Translations under genes and position numbers: made by a program | The notes under the pieces: generated by a model | What the model saw: only the letters and a program-made list of their open reading frames with translations | What the model was told of the DNA's origin: nothing | The model's database searches: none | Source of the DNA: Accumulibacter sp. | GTDB taxonomy: Bacteria; Pseudomonadota; Gammaproteobacteria; Burkholderiales; Rhodocyclaceae | Assembly (NCBI GenBank): GCA_031264825.1 | Contig: JAISDL010000048.1 | Span: 1-5,001 of the forward strand | DNA: 5,001 nt | Reading direction: 5' to 3' | Shown: one piece after another, positions 4,996 through 5,001 of the stretch | Layout of the letters: each line of letters opens with the position of its first letter | Numbering within the stretch: position 1 is the first letter of the stretch

Positions 4996-5001
4996 GGCCG
5001 C

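Overview
The window looks like chromosomal DNA of a GC-rich proteobacterium. The full-length glutamine-dependent NAD synthetase at the right resembles beta/gamma-proteobacterial proteins, and a beta-proteobacterium is my best guess, but this is inference from protein style only. The nadE and OsmC-family genes at the right (2832-4995) have strongly GC-rich third positions and look like ordinary housekeeping DNA. The left half (about 148-2355) is visibly less GC-rich, uses codons such as ATA and AGA, and reads as accessory DNA.

Layout: 1-147 is the end of an unrecognised gene with a Cys-rich tail. It is followed at once by a decayed single WD40 blade plus tail (about 147-276) that matches the last blade of the intact WD40 gene further right. 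Bases 272-870 on the minus strand hold a two-gene toxin-antitoxin module: an AbrB/MazE-like antitoxin, then a RelE-like toxin, with an ATGA overlap. An AT-rich divergent intergenic region (871-1071) separates it from a plus-strand gene (1072-2355) for a probably Tat-exported protein of eight 42-residue WD40 blades. That gene overlaps by GTGA a small winged-helix gene (2352-2720) of the HVO_A0114/TumA-like putative antitoxin family. This small gene carries an in-frame 18-bp tandem duplication in its presumed recognition helix, and its usual toxin partner is not visible. Next come a short leader (2721-2831) with a tRNA T-arm-like hairpin, nadE (2832-4442), a 130-bp gap with a 7-bp hairpin, and an OsmC-family gene (4573-4995).

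Reading the parts together: NadE makes NAD from deamido-NAD, and the OsmC-like protein is a probable thiol-based peroxide or redox protein. The left half looks like a defence or stabilisation patch, with one complete TA module and one orphan antitoxin-like regulator coupled to a WD40 protein. WD40 sequence on both sides of the TA module suggests rearrangement between WD40 paralogues or insertion of the module beside one. No rRNA, complete tRNA, CRISPR array, insertion sequence or convincing intrinsic terminator was seen.
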